Shown here: one piece after another, positions 6,566 through 13,649 of the stretch | How the letters are laid out: each line of letters opens with the position of its first letter | Numbering within the stretch: the first letter of the stretch is position 1 | Assembly: GCA_934667845.1 (NCBI GenBank) | Contig: CAKUMQ010000056.1 | Span: forward strand, 1-15,921 | From: an uncultured Eubacteriales bacterium | GTDB taxonomy: Bacteria > Bacillota > Clostridia > Oscillospirales > Acutalibacteraceae | DNA length: 15,921 nt | Direction of reading: 5' to 3' | Position numbers and translations under genes: made by a program | Notes under the pieces: generated by a model | Told to the model about the DNA's origin: nothing | Database searches by the model: none | What the model saw: the letters and a program-made list of their open reading frames with translations, nothing else

Positions 6566-7015
6566 TCACTCCGGAATCTTCACCCTTTTCACGGTATCCC
6601 CCGGCACAAGTGACACCAGTGCAGATCCCGATCCGCTCTGCCGGATCTCTGCGTCGGTTCCTCTGAGGATCCCCTGCACTGTAGCATAACTTTGATGGAT
6701 ATATTCAGTTTCGAGGATCACCCCGTCTTTGATCCGAAACCAAAGAAACTCACAGCTTTTGGTATAGCTGCAAAAATAGGGATCCTCTATAGCCACAACA
6801 TAGTCGTCTGTATTATCGCGGCTTTGGATCCGCACGCCGCACATCGGCACCGTATCTATGTCGTGTTCCATGAGCGCGAGGTCTGCCCGATAGTGCTCGC
6901 GGATCACGGAAATAGCAGCACAGTCCTCCCTCCATGCGGTTTTCCCGCCCTTCGCGCAGGCAGCTGCCGTCAGCATAACGGCAAAAAGCAGAAAAAGCGC
7001 AAACAAGCGTTTCAT
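6566..7015 (-). CDS. small predicted lipoprotein, 149 aa
   Basis: The N-terminus (Met-Lys-Arg-Leu-Phe followed by a hydrophobic stretch) ends in Leu-Thr-Ala-Ala-Ala-Cys20, a plausible signal-peptidase II site, so the mature protein should be anchored on the outer face of the membrane. The remaining 129 residues look like a small beta-rich domain, with no family I recognise. ATG at 7015 has a strong AAAGGAG site and is 18 bases downstream of rbsK, placing it in the same unit. It is not a sugar-binding protein: it is far too short. Confidence 0.78.
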   Translation of the reverse strand: MKRLFALFLLFAVMLTAAACAKGGKTAWREDCAAISVIREHYRADLALMEHDIDTVPMCGVRIQSRDNTDDYVVAIEDPYFCSYTKSCEFLWFRIKDGVILETEYIHQSYATVQGILRGTDAEIRQSGSGSALVSLVPGDTVKRVKIPE

Positions 7016-7032
7016 TCTTTTTCTCCTTTCGA

Positions 7033-7932
7033 TCAGTCCGCTTGCCGCTCCCGCAAAAAGCGCTTTACCTCATCCGCCGTCGGTATGGAGGCGGCAGCAC
7101 CCGCACGGGATACCGTCAGCGCCGACGCAGCCGACGCGGTATACAGCGCCCCCTGAAGATCACTGCCCTCAGCCACGGCGGCAAGAAAATACCCGATAAA
7201 GGTGTCGCCCGCCGCCGTAGTGTCCGCAACAGACACCTTCATGGCGGGCAGCCGGTGGATCCCCGCACCGTCGGCAGCGATCACGCCGTCGCCGCCGACC
7301 GTCAGGATCACGGTGGTGTGCGGATATTTTTCCCGCAGTGCCGCAATGATCCGGTCATTTTCCGTTTCTCCGGAGAGCGCCGCCCCCTCGGTCTCGTTGA
7401 CAAACAGCCACTCGGCAATACCGATCGGCATATCCGCCAGCTCCGCCGTAATCGGCGCGGGATTGAAAGCGATGCGCAGACCGCGCGCCGCCCCCTCCTC
7501 CAGCAGCGTGCGGATCTCGCTGATCTCGTTTTGCAGCAGCAGAATATCCCCCGCCCGGCAGGTATCCAGCACCTCGCAGACAAAGCTCCTGTCTATGGCG
7601 CGGTTTGCCCCGCTGTAAAGCAAAATACAGTTCTGCCCGCTCTCATCCACCTGAATGATCGCGTGACCGCTGGGCACATCCGCCGTGCGCACCGCCGTGA
7701 TATCCACGCCGTTATCCGCCAGAAGCGGACGCAGCATGTTGTCGTCCCGTCCCACGAGACCGGCATGGCGCACCGACGCACCGGCACGCGAAAGCGCGAT
7801 GGACTGATTCAGCCCCTTGCCGCCGCAGCCGCTGTGCAGAGTGGCAGAGGACAGCGTTTCCCCCGCCTGCACAAAATGGGGCACCGCATACACATGATCA
7901 ATGTTGAGCGAACCAAAGCACAAAATATCCAT
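7033..7932 (-). CDS. rbsK: ribokinase (PfkB family)
   Basis: The 299-residue protein is a full-length PfkB-family sugar kinase with ribokinase features. It has Gly-Ser-Leu-Asn-Ile-Asp near the start, the first signature Gly-Cys-Gly-Gly-Lys-Gly-Leu-Asn-Gln (35-43), and the second signature Asp-Thr-Thr-Ala-Ala-Gly-Asp-Thr-Phe, in which Asp243 is the expected catalytic base and the Gly-Asp pair forms the anion hole. RbsK phosphorylates ribose (or deoxyribose in some relatives) at the 5 position with ATP in the cytoplasm. It is the first gene of a leftward unit with a strong promoter and a structured leader. No ribose transporter or LacI regulator is adjacent in the window, so ribose as the true substrate is likely but not proved. 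Confidence 0.9.
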   Translation of the reverse strand: MDILCFGSLNIDHVYAVPHFVQAGETLSSATLHSGCGGKGLNQSIALSRAGASVRHAGLVGRDDNMLRPLLADNGVDITAVRTADVPSGHAIIQVDESGQNCILLYSGANRAIDRSFVCEVLDTCRAGDILLLQNEISEIRTLLEEGAARGLRIAFNPAPITAELADMPIGIAEWLFVNETEGAALSGETENDRIIAALREKYPHTTVILTVGGDGVIAADGAGIHRLPAMKVSVADTTAAGDTFIGYFLAAVAEGSDLQGALYTASAASALTVSRAGAAASIPTADEVKRFLRERQAD

Positions 7933-8071
7933 GGCTTACATTTCTCCTTTTTCCGTCTGCCGCAACAGCTTCGTAAACCTATCCGTCAGGATCGCGTCGC
8001 GGCTCACCTCATGCGCCCGGCGGATCGCGCATCGGGCTGCGCCGCCCGTAAGCCGCCGACCCACACCGTTT
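7933..8071 (-). ncRNA. structured 5' leader of rbsK (candidate regulatory RNA)
   Basis: The leader runs about 140 nt from the predicted start near 8071 to the rbsK ATG. It folds on paper as a compact three-way junction. The outer stem is 8048-8060 with 7996-8007 (12 pairs, one bulged G, one G-U). Inside are a hairpin at 8034-8047 (GGGC/GCCC) and another at 8011-8032 (ATGCGC/GCGCAT), with only 0, 1 and 3 unpaired bases between helices. No terminator T run follows. The ribosome site lies about 50 bases further on. I cannot match it to a known riboswitch class. A minus-strand reading frame crosses the region, but its candidate starts lie upstream of, or overlap, the promoter. Confidence 0.45.
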
Positions 8072-8077
8072 GCGTTC

Positions 8078-8106
8078 ATTATAGCAAAAATTCCGCCTTT
8101 CCGCAA
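8078..8106 (-). promoter_or_regulatory. sigma-A promoter for the rbsK unit
   Basis: On the minus strand, TTGCGG (8106-8101), a 17-base spacer and a perfect TATAAT (8083-8078) give a strong promoter with an expected start near 8071. It lies just beyond the sigG terminator and reads toward rbsK. Confidence 0.85.
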
Positions 8107-8170
8107 GCAGGCTTTCCGTATTTTCCTCGATGTGTATGTACGTCGATAGAACACACCGTGCTCTAAAGTG

Positions 8171-8208
8171 AAAAGCGGAGCCGTTTTTGTCAAACGGCTC
8201 CGCTTTTT
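8171..8208 (-). terminator. terminator after sigG
   Basis: Perfect 16-bp arms at 8171-8186 and 8192-8207 enclose a 5-base loop and begin two bases past the sigG TGA. The arms themselves end in A and T runs, so the hairpin can act in either direction. It separates the sporulation block from the rbsK unit. Confidence 0.9.
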
Positions 8209-8209
8209 A

Positions 8210-8986
8210 TCAAAGCTGGCTTTTGATGCGGTTGAGCGCCCCTTTTTCGAGGCGGCTGACCTGTGCCTGACTGATGCCGATCTCCGCCGACACCTCGATC
8301 TGTGTCATGCCCTTGAAAAACCGCAGATTCAAAATGCGCTTTTCCCGCTCACCCAGACCGCGGATCGCCTCCTTCAGCGCCAGCTCATCCAGCCAGTTGC
8401 TGTCGTCGTTGTGATCGCCGACCTGATCCATCACATACAATGTGTCGCCGCTGTCGGAATACACCGGCTCATACAGACTGACCGGCTCCACGATGGATTC
8501 CAGCGCCAGCACGACGTCCTCGCGCGGCAGACCGATCCGCTCTGCGATCTGCTCCACCGTCGGCTCCTTCTGCGTTTCCCGGATCAGCTGCTCCTTCGCC
8601 TGCATGGCGCGATACGCCGTATCGCGCATGCTGCGGCTGATGCGGATGGCGTTGTTATCCCGCAGATAGCGGCGAATCTCGCCGACGATCATCGGTACGG
8701 CATAGGTGGAAAAGCGCACATTCTGGGAAATGTCGAAATTGTCGATCGACTTCATCAGCCCGATGCAGCCGACCTGAAACAGATCGTCCAGATTTTCCCC
8801 GCGCTGGGTAAAACGCTGGATCACACTGAGCACCAGCCGCAGATTGCCCTCGATCAGCTTCTCCCTCGCTCCGCGGTCGCCCGCCTGCATCGCTTTGAGC
8901 AGGCGGATCTTTTCCGCCTCGGACAGTACCTTCAGTGTCGACGTATTGACGCCGCAGATCTCCACCTTATTATACATCCCGTCCAC
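8210..8986 (-). CDS. sigG: RNA polymerase sporulation sigma factor sigma-G
   Basis: The protein carries the sigma-G N-terminal signature Asn-Lys-Val-Glu-Ile-Cys-Gly-Val-Asn-Thr, then region 2 (roughly 45-115, with Asp-Asp-Leu-Phe-Gln-Val-Gly and Phe-Ser-Thr-Tyr-Ala-Val-Pro-Met-Ile) and a C-terminal region 4 ending in the helix Gly-Ile-Ser-Gln-Ala-Gln-Val-Ser-Arg-Leu-Glu-Lys. Sigma-G directs late gene expression in the forespore after engulfment. The longest frame starts with GTG at 8986 (258 residues, GAGG site 5 bases away). ATG at 8977 (255 residues) is an equally credible start. It lies directly after sigE, the usual clostridial and bacillar order, and ends at a strong terminator. Sequence is intact. 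Confidence 0.96.
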   Translation of the reverse strand: MDGMYNKVEICGVNTSTLKVLSEAEKIRLLKAMQAGDRGAREKLIEGNLRLVLSVIQRFTQRGENLDDLFQVGCIGLMKSIDNFDISQNVRFSTYAVPMIVGEIRRYLRDNNAIRISRSMRDTAYRAMQAKEQLIRETQKEPTVEQIAERIGLPREDVVLALESIVEPVSLYEPVYSDSGDTLYVMDQVGDHNDDSNWLDELALKEAIRGLGEREKRILNLRFFKGMTQIEVSAEIGISQAQVSRLEKGALNRIKSQL

Positions 8987-9006
8987 CCTTTCCTCAGTCT
9001 GTAAAA

Positions 9007-9034
9007 AGTATAGACCGTTTCGGGCGCGGTATGC
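9007..9034 (-). promoter_or_regulatory. candidate forespore (sigma-F/G) promoter of sigG
   Basis: In the 81-base gap upstream of sigG the minus strand has GCATA (9034-9030), a 16-base spacer and CTATACT (9013-9007). This resembles sigma-F/G promoters, which read sigG in other spore formers. The same -10 could be used by sigma-A with a poor -35, so the assignment is tentative. Confidence 0.4.
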
Positions 9035-9067
9035 AGTCTGCGGCGGTTGGAAAACGCAGGAAAAAGG

Positions 9068-9787
9068 TCAGCCGCCCGCCTCCGCCCGCTCGATGTCGCG
9101 CTTTAACCGCAGGATGATGCGCTTTTCCAGGCGGGATATGTAGGACTGGGAGATGCCCATCAGATCCGCCACCTCCTTTTGCGTATGCTCCCGCCTGCCG
9201 CCGATGCCGAAGCGCAGCTCCATAATCTGCCGCGCCCGCGGCTCCAGCCGCTCGACGCATTGCAGCAGCAACGTTTTTTCCGCCTCCTGCTCCAAATCGC
9301 GGTTGACCTCGTCCGGATCGCTGCCGAGGATATCCGACAGCAGCAGCTCGTTGCCGTCCCAGTCCACATTCAGCGGCTCGTCGATGGACATTTCGTTGCG
9401 CAGCGGCGCATTCTTGCGCAGCACCATCAGAATCTCGTTTTCGATGCAGCGGGAGGAATAGGTCGCGAGCTTGATATTCCGCCCGGGGCAAAATGTATTG
9501 ATCGCCTTGATCAGCCCGATCGTGCCGATGGAGATGAGATCCTCGATCCCCACGCCGGAATTTTCAAACCGCTTGGCGATATACACCACCAGCCGCAGAT
9601 TATGCTCGATCAGGCTGTCACGCGCCTGCCTGTCCCCCTGCTTCATCCGCGTCAGCAGCTCAGCCTCCGTCTGCGCCGGCAAAGGCGGCGGCAGCGTATC
9701 CGCTCCGTGGATATAATCCACCGGCGCCGTCTCCCGCAAAAGCAGCCACCGCCGTATCCTTTTCCATAATTCACCTATTGCTTTCAT
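9068..9787 (-). CDS. sigE: RNA polymerase sporulation sigma factor sigma-E (pro-form)
   Basis: The frame extends upstream, but ATG at 9787 gives 239 residues, the Bacillus SigE length, and starts the conserved pro-sequence. That amphipathic, basic N-terminus (residues 1-25) leads into Tyr-Ile-His-Gly-Ala-Asp-Thr-Leu-Pro-Pro-Pro-Leu, the hallmark of pro-sigma-E. Region 2 includes Asn-Leu-Arg-Leu-Val-Val-Tyr-Ile-Ala-Lys-Arg-Phe and Leu-Ala-Thr-Tyr-Ser-Ser-Arg-Cys-Ile-Glu-Asn-Glu-Ile. Region 4 ends Ile-Ser-Arg-Leu-Glu-Lys-Arg. Sigma-E runs early mother-cell transcription once SpoIIGA removes the pro-sequence at the septum. spoIIGA ends five bases upstream, so the two are co-transcribed. Confidence 0.96.
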   Translation of the reverse strand: MKAIGELWKRIRRWLLLRETAPVDYIHGADTLPPPLPAQTEAELLTRMKQGDRQARDSLIEHNLRLVVYIAKRFENSGVGIEDLISIGTIGLIKAINTFCPGRNIKLATYSSRCIENEILMVLRKNAPLRNEMSIDEPLNVDWDGNELLLSDILGSDPDEVNRDLEQEAEKTLLLQCVERLEPRARQIMELRFGIGGRREHTQKEVADLMGISQSYISRLEKRIILRLKRDIERAEAGG

Positions 9788-9792
9788 GAGTC

Positions 9793-10668
9793 CTACGCCT
9801 CCCGATCCGATAATACAGACACTACGTCCGCCCCCAAAAGCGCCTCGCAGCCGCCCCGCCCCAGCCGATCCGACAAAGCTATGTAGACACCGGTGATATC
9901 CCGCCGGCGCTTTCCGGCAGTGAGCACCGCCTCGGCGGGACAAAACGCCGGCAGCAGCCCTTTTCCGCCGACCGAATCAAACGGAATGAGCCGGAATCTG
10001 CCGGGCGGCATGCCCGCCGGCACGTCCGTTCCGTCGGCAAAGCTGAGCCACTGCCGCTGCTCCGCCGTCAGCAGCGGCAGCACCGCACTGCGGTCAGCCA
10101 CGATCACGGGGCGACCGGAAAAGCTCTCCACCAGCCGGTTGCCGGAATCGTAAAGTGCCCGCAGCTCCCGCTCCCCGCCGCCGTCCCGCAGCCGCAGCCG
10201 GTATTCGCCGCCGAAACGGCGCAGGCGGCTGCCGCGTTCATACAGGCACAGGATGCCGTAAAACAGCGCCGTCAGCAGGGCAAGCAGAAGCGGCGGTACG
10301 TCGTAATACACCACGCCGTTGATCACCCGCAGCCCCTTCGGCGCCAGCCAGAAAACCGCCGCCAGCACCACGCCCGCCAGCGCGGTGGACAACAGGAAAA
10401 ACGCCGCCAGACGGGCGAGAAAGCGCTTGACCGGGCTTTTGCCGAACGCCGCCCAGACGACCGGCACCGCCGACAGCAGCCGCAGCGGCAGCGCCACGGC
10501 ACGGGGCAGGGTCGGCAGCACCAGCACTGCCGACAGCAGCGCCCCGCACAGGCTGCCGAGCACGAGCCGCCGCCGTTTGCAGGCGATATGCAGAAGCCGC
10601 GCCGTGCCGCACAGCAGCGCATAGTCCAAAAACCAGTTGAGCGCCACCAACACATCCATATAGATCAC
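9793..10668 (-). CDS. spoIIGA: sigma-E processing peptidase SpoIIGA
   Basis: The 291-residue protein has a hydrophobic N-terminal half (about residues 1-145) with several membrane helices, starting Ile-Tyr-Met-Asp-Val-Leu-Val-Ala-Leu-Asn as is typical. A cytoplasmic aspartic-protease-like domain follows, with Ala-Leu-Tyr-Asp174-Ser-Gly-Asn; Asp174 matches the catalytic Asp of the family, which acts as a dimer. It cleaves pro-sigma-E in the mother cell at the sporulation septum in response to the SpoIIR signal from the forespore. The start is GTG at 10668 with an AGGAGGTGG site. sigE follows after five bases. High GC and many Arg and Leu codons match the neighbours. Confidence 0.93.
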   Translation of the reverse strand: MIYMDVLVALNWFLDYALLCGTARLLHIACKRRRLVLGSLCGALLSAVLVLPTLPRAVALPLRLLSAVPVVWAAFGKSPVKRFLARLAAFFLLSTALAGVVLAAVFWLAPKGLRVINGVVYYDVPPLLLALLTALFYGILCLYERGSRLRRFGGEYRLRLRDGGGERELRALYDSGNRLVESFSGRPVIVADRSAVLPLLTAEQRQWLSFADGTDVPAGMPPGRFRLIPFDSVGGKGLLPAFCPAEAVLTAGKRRRDITGVYIALSDRLGRGGCEALLGADVVSVLSDREA

Positions 10669-10760
10669 GGCCGACCACCTCCTGCCCTATCAGTATACCT
10701 CTGCAAGACGGACGGATTCTGCTGAAAGCTGGTGGCTGAAAACAAAACCTTACTGCCAGT

Positions 10761-11225
10761 TTATGACGCGCTTTTGCGACTTATTCGCTTTTTCCCGCCG
10801 ATTCGCCGCACAGCCTGCATGACCGGCAGCCGGTACAGTCTGGCATACAGCCAGCCTGCCGGCAGACTGAGCAGCCCCCACAGCAGCGTATACCAGATAC
10901 ACACCTGACCGAGCAGATTGCCGGACAGACCGCTGTAATCCCACACCTGCATCCGGCACAGGCGGTTGACCACGCAGCCGGTCACAAATTCCGCCGCCGT
11001 CACCGCAAGCGCACACAGCGCGCAGCAGCCGGTTTTCGTGCGGCTAAACAGCCGCAGATAGATCCGCCCGATCATATGAAAGCACAGCCCGCCGAGGATC
11101 GTCATGCTCCAGTGGCTGTATCCGCGCCAGAGCACCTCAAGCCCGTTATACCCGATCCCGCCGACGGCAAACAGCGCAGTAAAGCGATAAAGCTCCCGCT
11201 GCACACCCTCTTTTTTCCCTTTCAA
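10761..11225 (-). CDS. CmpB-type putative ABC transporter permease (PF06541-like)
   Basis: The 154-residue membrane protein resembles the family annotated as putative ABC-transporter type IV (CmpB). It has Asn-Gly-Leu-Glu-Val-Leu-Trp-Arg-Gly-Tyr-Ser-His-Trp-Ser-Met near residues 27-41, then Gly-Gly-Leu, and later the Val-Trp-Asp-Tyr-Ser motif (94-98) followed by Asn-Leu-Leu-Gly-Gln. About four membrane segments are visible. The biochemical role of the family is unsettled and no ATPase is adjacent. The start is TTG at 11225, chosen because GAGGAG lies 9 bases upstream; GTG at 11204 is the alternative. It lies 92 bases upstream of spoIIGA on the same strand with no obvious terminator between them, so read-through into the sporulation genes is possible. 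Confidence 0.78.
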   Translation of the reverse strand: MKGKKEGVQRELYRFTALFAVGGIGYNGLEVLWRGYSHWSMTILGGLCFHMIGRIYLRLFSRTKTGCCALCALAVTAAEFVTGCVVNRLCRMQVWDYSGLSGNLLGQVCIWYTLLWGLLSLPAGWLYARLYRLPVMQAVRRIGGKKRISRKSAS

Positions 11226-11388
11226 ACTTTTCCACTCCTCTCCCCCTCATTCTGCGCGAAAACCGCCGATTTACGGATGGAAAGAAACGGAACAATCCGG
11301 AGGAAACAAGAGGAAACAAGAAGTTTTTGCTTTTTTCTGTCGTTAATTCCGGTTTTTTCAGTTTTTCAAAAGAATTTCGGAAAAAACC
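11226..11388. other. divergent intergenic region
   Basis: This is the AT-rich part of the 448-base gap between the leftward CmpB-type gene and potA. It holds the leftward gene's ribosome site, a tandem 10-bp duplication at 11301-11320, and no gene I can support. I see no convincing leftward promoter. Confidence 0.6.
11301..11320. repeat. tandem 10-bp duplication AGGAAACAAG
   Basis: AGGAAACAAG occurs twice back to back about 70 bases upstream of the potA -35 box. It may be a chance slippage duplication or a paired regulator site. Confidence 0.7.
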
Positions 11389-11417
11389 TTGACTTTTTCG
11401 CGATAACCTCGTATAGT
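11389..11417 (+). promoter_or_regulatory. sigma-A promoter for potABCD
   Basis: TTGACT at 11389-11394, a 17-base spacer and TATAGT at 11412-11417 make a strong promoter with an expected start near 11424, leaving a leader of about 250 nt before potA. Confidence 0.85.
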
Positions 11418-11423
11418 ATGTTC

Positions 11424-11673
11424 TGTTGTCTGCAGAGGCGGAAATATCTCCCTGCCGGCAATGCATCTTGAGCAAAAAACCGATAGCGGCATCAAAAGCA
11501 GCGCCGCAGTCCCTTTTGCCCGCTTTTTTGCGGACGGAGAGGATTGTGAAAAACCCTTTGCGGAGGGCGTTGTCATGAGGCTGCGGTTTCCGTTCATGGG
11601 ACGGCGCGCCGTCCACGAGAAACTTTGTACCGTCCGACCGGGCGGTATACACCGCAAAGGGGGATGCATTTTT
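11424..11673 (+). ncRNA. long structured leader of potABCD (candidate cis-regulatory RNA)
   Basis: CCCTTTGCGG at 11554-11563 is perfectly complementary to CCGCAAAGGG at 11652-11661, and the latter contains the start of the potA Shine-Dalgarno (AAAGGGGG). Between them is an irregular hairpin at 11586-11623: GTTTC/GAAAC, CGT/ACG, then GGACGG-CGCG-CCGTCC. A second hairpin lies near 11628-11648. The fold would hide the ribosome site, which suits translational control. A reading frame runs through from 11461 in frame with potA, but it has no good ribosome site and the ABC domain starts at 11674. I do not recognise a riboswitch class. Confidence 0.45.
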
Positions 11674-12819
11674 ATGGAAAACGAAAACCGGAACATCATC
11701 GACCTGGAACACATCGCCATCGCATTTGACGGAGAACAGATATTGCAGGATCTCACCCTGCATATCCGGGATGGAGAATTCGTCACGCTGCTCGGTCCGT
11801 CCGGCTGCGGCAAGACGACACTGCTGAGGATCATCGGCGGCTTCATCACTCCCGACAGCGGCGATGTGTTTTTTGACGGAAAGCGCATCAACGACCTGCC
11901 CGCCTATAAGCGCAAGGTCAACACCATCTTCCAGCGCTATGCGCTCTTTCCGCACCTGAACGTCTATGAGAATGTCGCGTTCGGTCTGCGCGTGCAGCGC
12001 AAGCCCGAAAAGGAGATCCGCGAGACCGTCGGGCAGATGCTCGCGCTCGTCAACCTGCGCGGCTTTGAAAAGCGCGGCATCGGCACGCTTTCGGGCGGTC
12101 AGCAGCAGCGCGTCGCCATTGCCCGCGCGCTCGCCGTTCATCCGAAGGTGCTGCTGCTCGACGAGCCGCTTGCCGCGCTCGACCTCAAGCTGCGCAAGGA
12201 TATGCAGGCGGAGCTGAAAAACATACAGAAGCGCCTCGGCATTACCTTCCTCTATGTCACCCACGACCAGGAGGAGGCGCTGTCCATGTCCGACACCGTC
12301 GTTGTCATGGACGGCGGCCGCATCCAGCAGATCGGCACGCCGCAGGATATTTATAACGAGCCGCAGAACGCGTTTGTGGCGGATTTCATCGGCGAGAGCA
12401 ATATTCTCGACGGCATTATGCACGCGGACTTCCTGGTGGAGTTCTTCGGCCGCAAATTTGAGTGCCTTGACAAGGGCTTTGCCCCGATGGAGCCGGTCGA
12501 CGTCGTCATCCGTCCGGAGGATATCGACATTGTCGAGCCGATCAAGGGCCACCTGACCGGCACCGTGACCAGCGTCACATTCAAGGGCGTCCACTTTGAG
12601 ACCATCGTCGATTTCAAGGGCTTCAAATGGCTGATCCAGACCACCGACTACTACGCCCCCGGCTCCACAATCGGCATTGTGCTCAATCCCGAGGACATCC
12701 ACATCATGAAGCGGTCGGAATATTCCGGTCTGTTCGGCGATTACAGCTCCTATTCCGAGGAGTTCGACGAGCTGGCTGACCCCAACGCTCAGCCGGAGGA
12801 AGGCGGGGATGAGGAATGA
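11674..12819 (+). CDS. potA: spermidine/putrescine ABC transporter ATPase PotA
   Basis: From ATG at 11674 (AAAGGGGG site 10 bases upstream) the protein has 381 residues, the usual PotA size. Walker A is at 41-49 (Gly-Pro-Ser-Gly-Cys-Gly-Lys-Thr-Thr), the Q-loop at Phe86-Gln87, the signature Leu-Ser-Gly-Gly-Gln at 139-143, Walker B Leu-Leu-Leu-Asp-Glu-Pro at 160-165, and the switch His197 in Val-Thr-His-Asp-Gln-Glu-Glu. A C-terminal TOBE-type domain follows from about residue 270, and the tail is acidic. It hydrolyses ATP on the cytoplasmic face to drive polyamine import. Its stop overlaps the potB start as ATGA, so expression is coupled. Confidence 0.96.
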   Translation: MENENRNIIDLEHIAIAFDGEQILQDLTLHIRDGEFVTLLGPSGCGKTTLLRIIGGFITPDSGDVFFDGKRINDLPAYKRKVNTIFQRYALFPHLNVYENVAFGLRVQRKPEKEIRETVGQMLALVNLRGFEKRGIGTLSGGQQQRVAIARALAVHPKVLLLDEPLAALDLKLRKDMQAELKNIQKRLGITFLYVTHDQEEALSMSDTVVVMDGGRIQQIGTPQDIYNEPQNAFVADFIGESNILDGIMHADFLVEFFGRKFECLDKGFAPMEPVDVVIRPEDIDIVEPIKGHLTGTVTSVTFKGVHFETIVDFKGFKWLIQTTDYYAPGSTIGIVLNPEDIHIMKRSEYSGLFGDYSSYSEEFDELADPNAQPEEGGDEE

Positions 12820-13649
12820 AGCACTCCCGTCTGACCGTATTTCCGTTCGGGCTGTGGATGGTGCTGTTCACCCTCATCCCGCTCGGCATGGTCGTCTGGT
12901 TCGCCTTCACGGATGAATCCGGCGCCTTTTCGCTCGATAACATCCGCGAGATCGGCCAGTATCTCCCGAGCTTCTGGTATTCCATCTGGGTAGGGGCGCT
13001 GTCCACGTTTTTCTGCCTGATCCTCGCTTATCCGCTCGCCTACAGCATCTCCCGCACCGGCGCGCGCGTCCAGCGCACCATGGTGATGATCGTGATGCTG
13101 CCTATGTGGATGAATTCGCTTCTGCGCATCACTGCGCTGAAATCCATTATCGACGACAACGGCCTGTTAAACCGCCTTCTGGAGGCGATAGGGCTGTCGC
13201 CGGTGAAGCTGGTCGGCACGACCGCCGCCATCGTGCTCGGCATGGTCTACGACTTTCTGCCGTTTATGATCCTGCCGCTCTATTCCGTCATGACCAAGAT
13301 CGACAACCGCACGATCGAGGCGGCACAGGACCTCGGCTCCAACTCGCTTCAGGTGCTCGGCCGCGTGATCCTGCCGCTGTCGGTGCCGGGCATCCTGTCG
13401 GGCATCACGATGGTGTTTGTCCCCTCGGTCAGCACCTTTGTCGTCGCAACGCTGCTCGGCAACGGCGGCGTCACCACGCCGCTGATGATCGGCGAGATCA
13501 TCGAGTTTCTGTTCAAAGGCTCCGCCCCCGCATACTACAACATGGGCGCGGCGCTGTCACTGGTGCTGATGCTGCTGATCCTGCTGTGCATTGCCGCGAT
13601 GAATTCCGCCGATAAAAGCGACGATGAGATCGGAGGGATGATGCCGTGA
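12816..13649 (+). CDS. potB: spermidine/putrescine ABC permease PotB
   Basis: The 277-residue protein has about six membrane helices. The permease EAA loop begins Glu168-Ala-Ala-Gln-Asp-Leu-Gly and ends Val-Pro-Gly-Ile-Leu-Ser-Gly; it docks to the PotA ATPase. It begins with one helix followed by an external loop, like PotB/PotH. The start overlaps potA by four bases and the stop overlaps potC by four, so the three are translated as a coupled set. PotB pairs with PotC to form the channel. Confidence 0.95.
   Translation: MKHSRLTVFPFGLWMVLFTLIPLGMVVWFAFTDESGAFSLDNIREIGQYLPSFWYSIWVGALSTFFCLILAYPLAYSISRTGARVQRTMVMIVMLPMWMNSLLRITALKSIIDDNGLLNRLLEAIGLSPVKLVGTTAAIVLGMVYDFLPFMILPLYSVMTKIDNRTIEAAQDLGSNSLQVLGRVILPLSVPGILSGITMVFVPSVSTFVVATLLGNGGVTTPLMIGEIIEFLFKGSAPAYYNMGAALSLVLMLLILLCIAAMNSADKSDDEIGGMMP

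Noticed and set aside
8128..8157. TGTGT/ACACA inverted repeat upstream of the rbsK promoter
   Set aside because: Only five pairs separated by about 15 bases, so it is too weak to call an operator.
7936..8193. Minus-strand 85-codon frame between sigG and rbsK
   Set aside because: It overlaps the sigG terminator and the TATAAT promoter, its internal ATG lies inside the -10 region, and the translation resembles no protein; the same bases fold as an RNA leader.
8168..9004. Plus-strand 278-codon frame across sigG
   Set aside because: Shadow of sigG, rich in His, Leu and Gln with no domain; sigG is certain.
10692..10697. TATACT upstream of spoIIGA as a Spo0A-dependent promoter
   Set aside because: No convincing -35 or 0A box (TGTCGAA-like) could be found at the expected distance.
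11146..12702. Long minus-strand open frame (518 codons) opposite potA
   Set aside because: It is the antisense shadow of potA, whose motifs are unambiguous; GC-rich codon bias keeps the opposite frame open.
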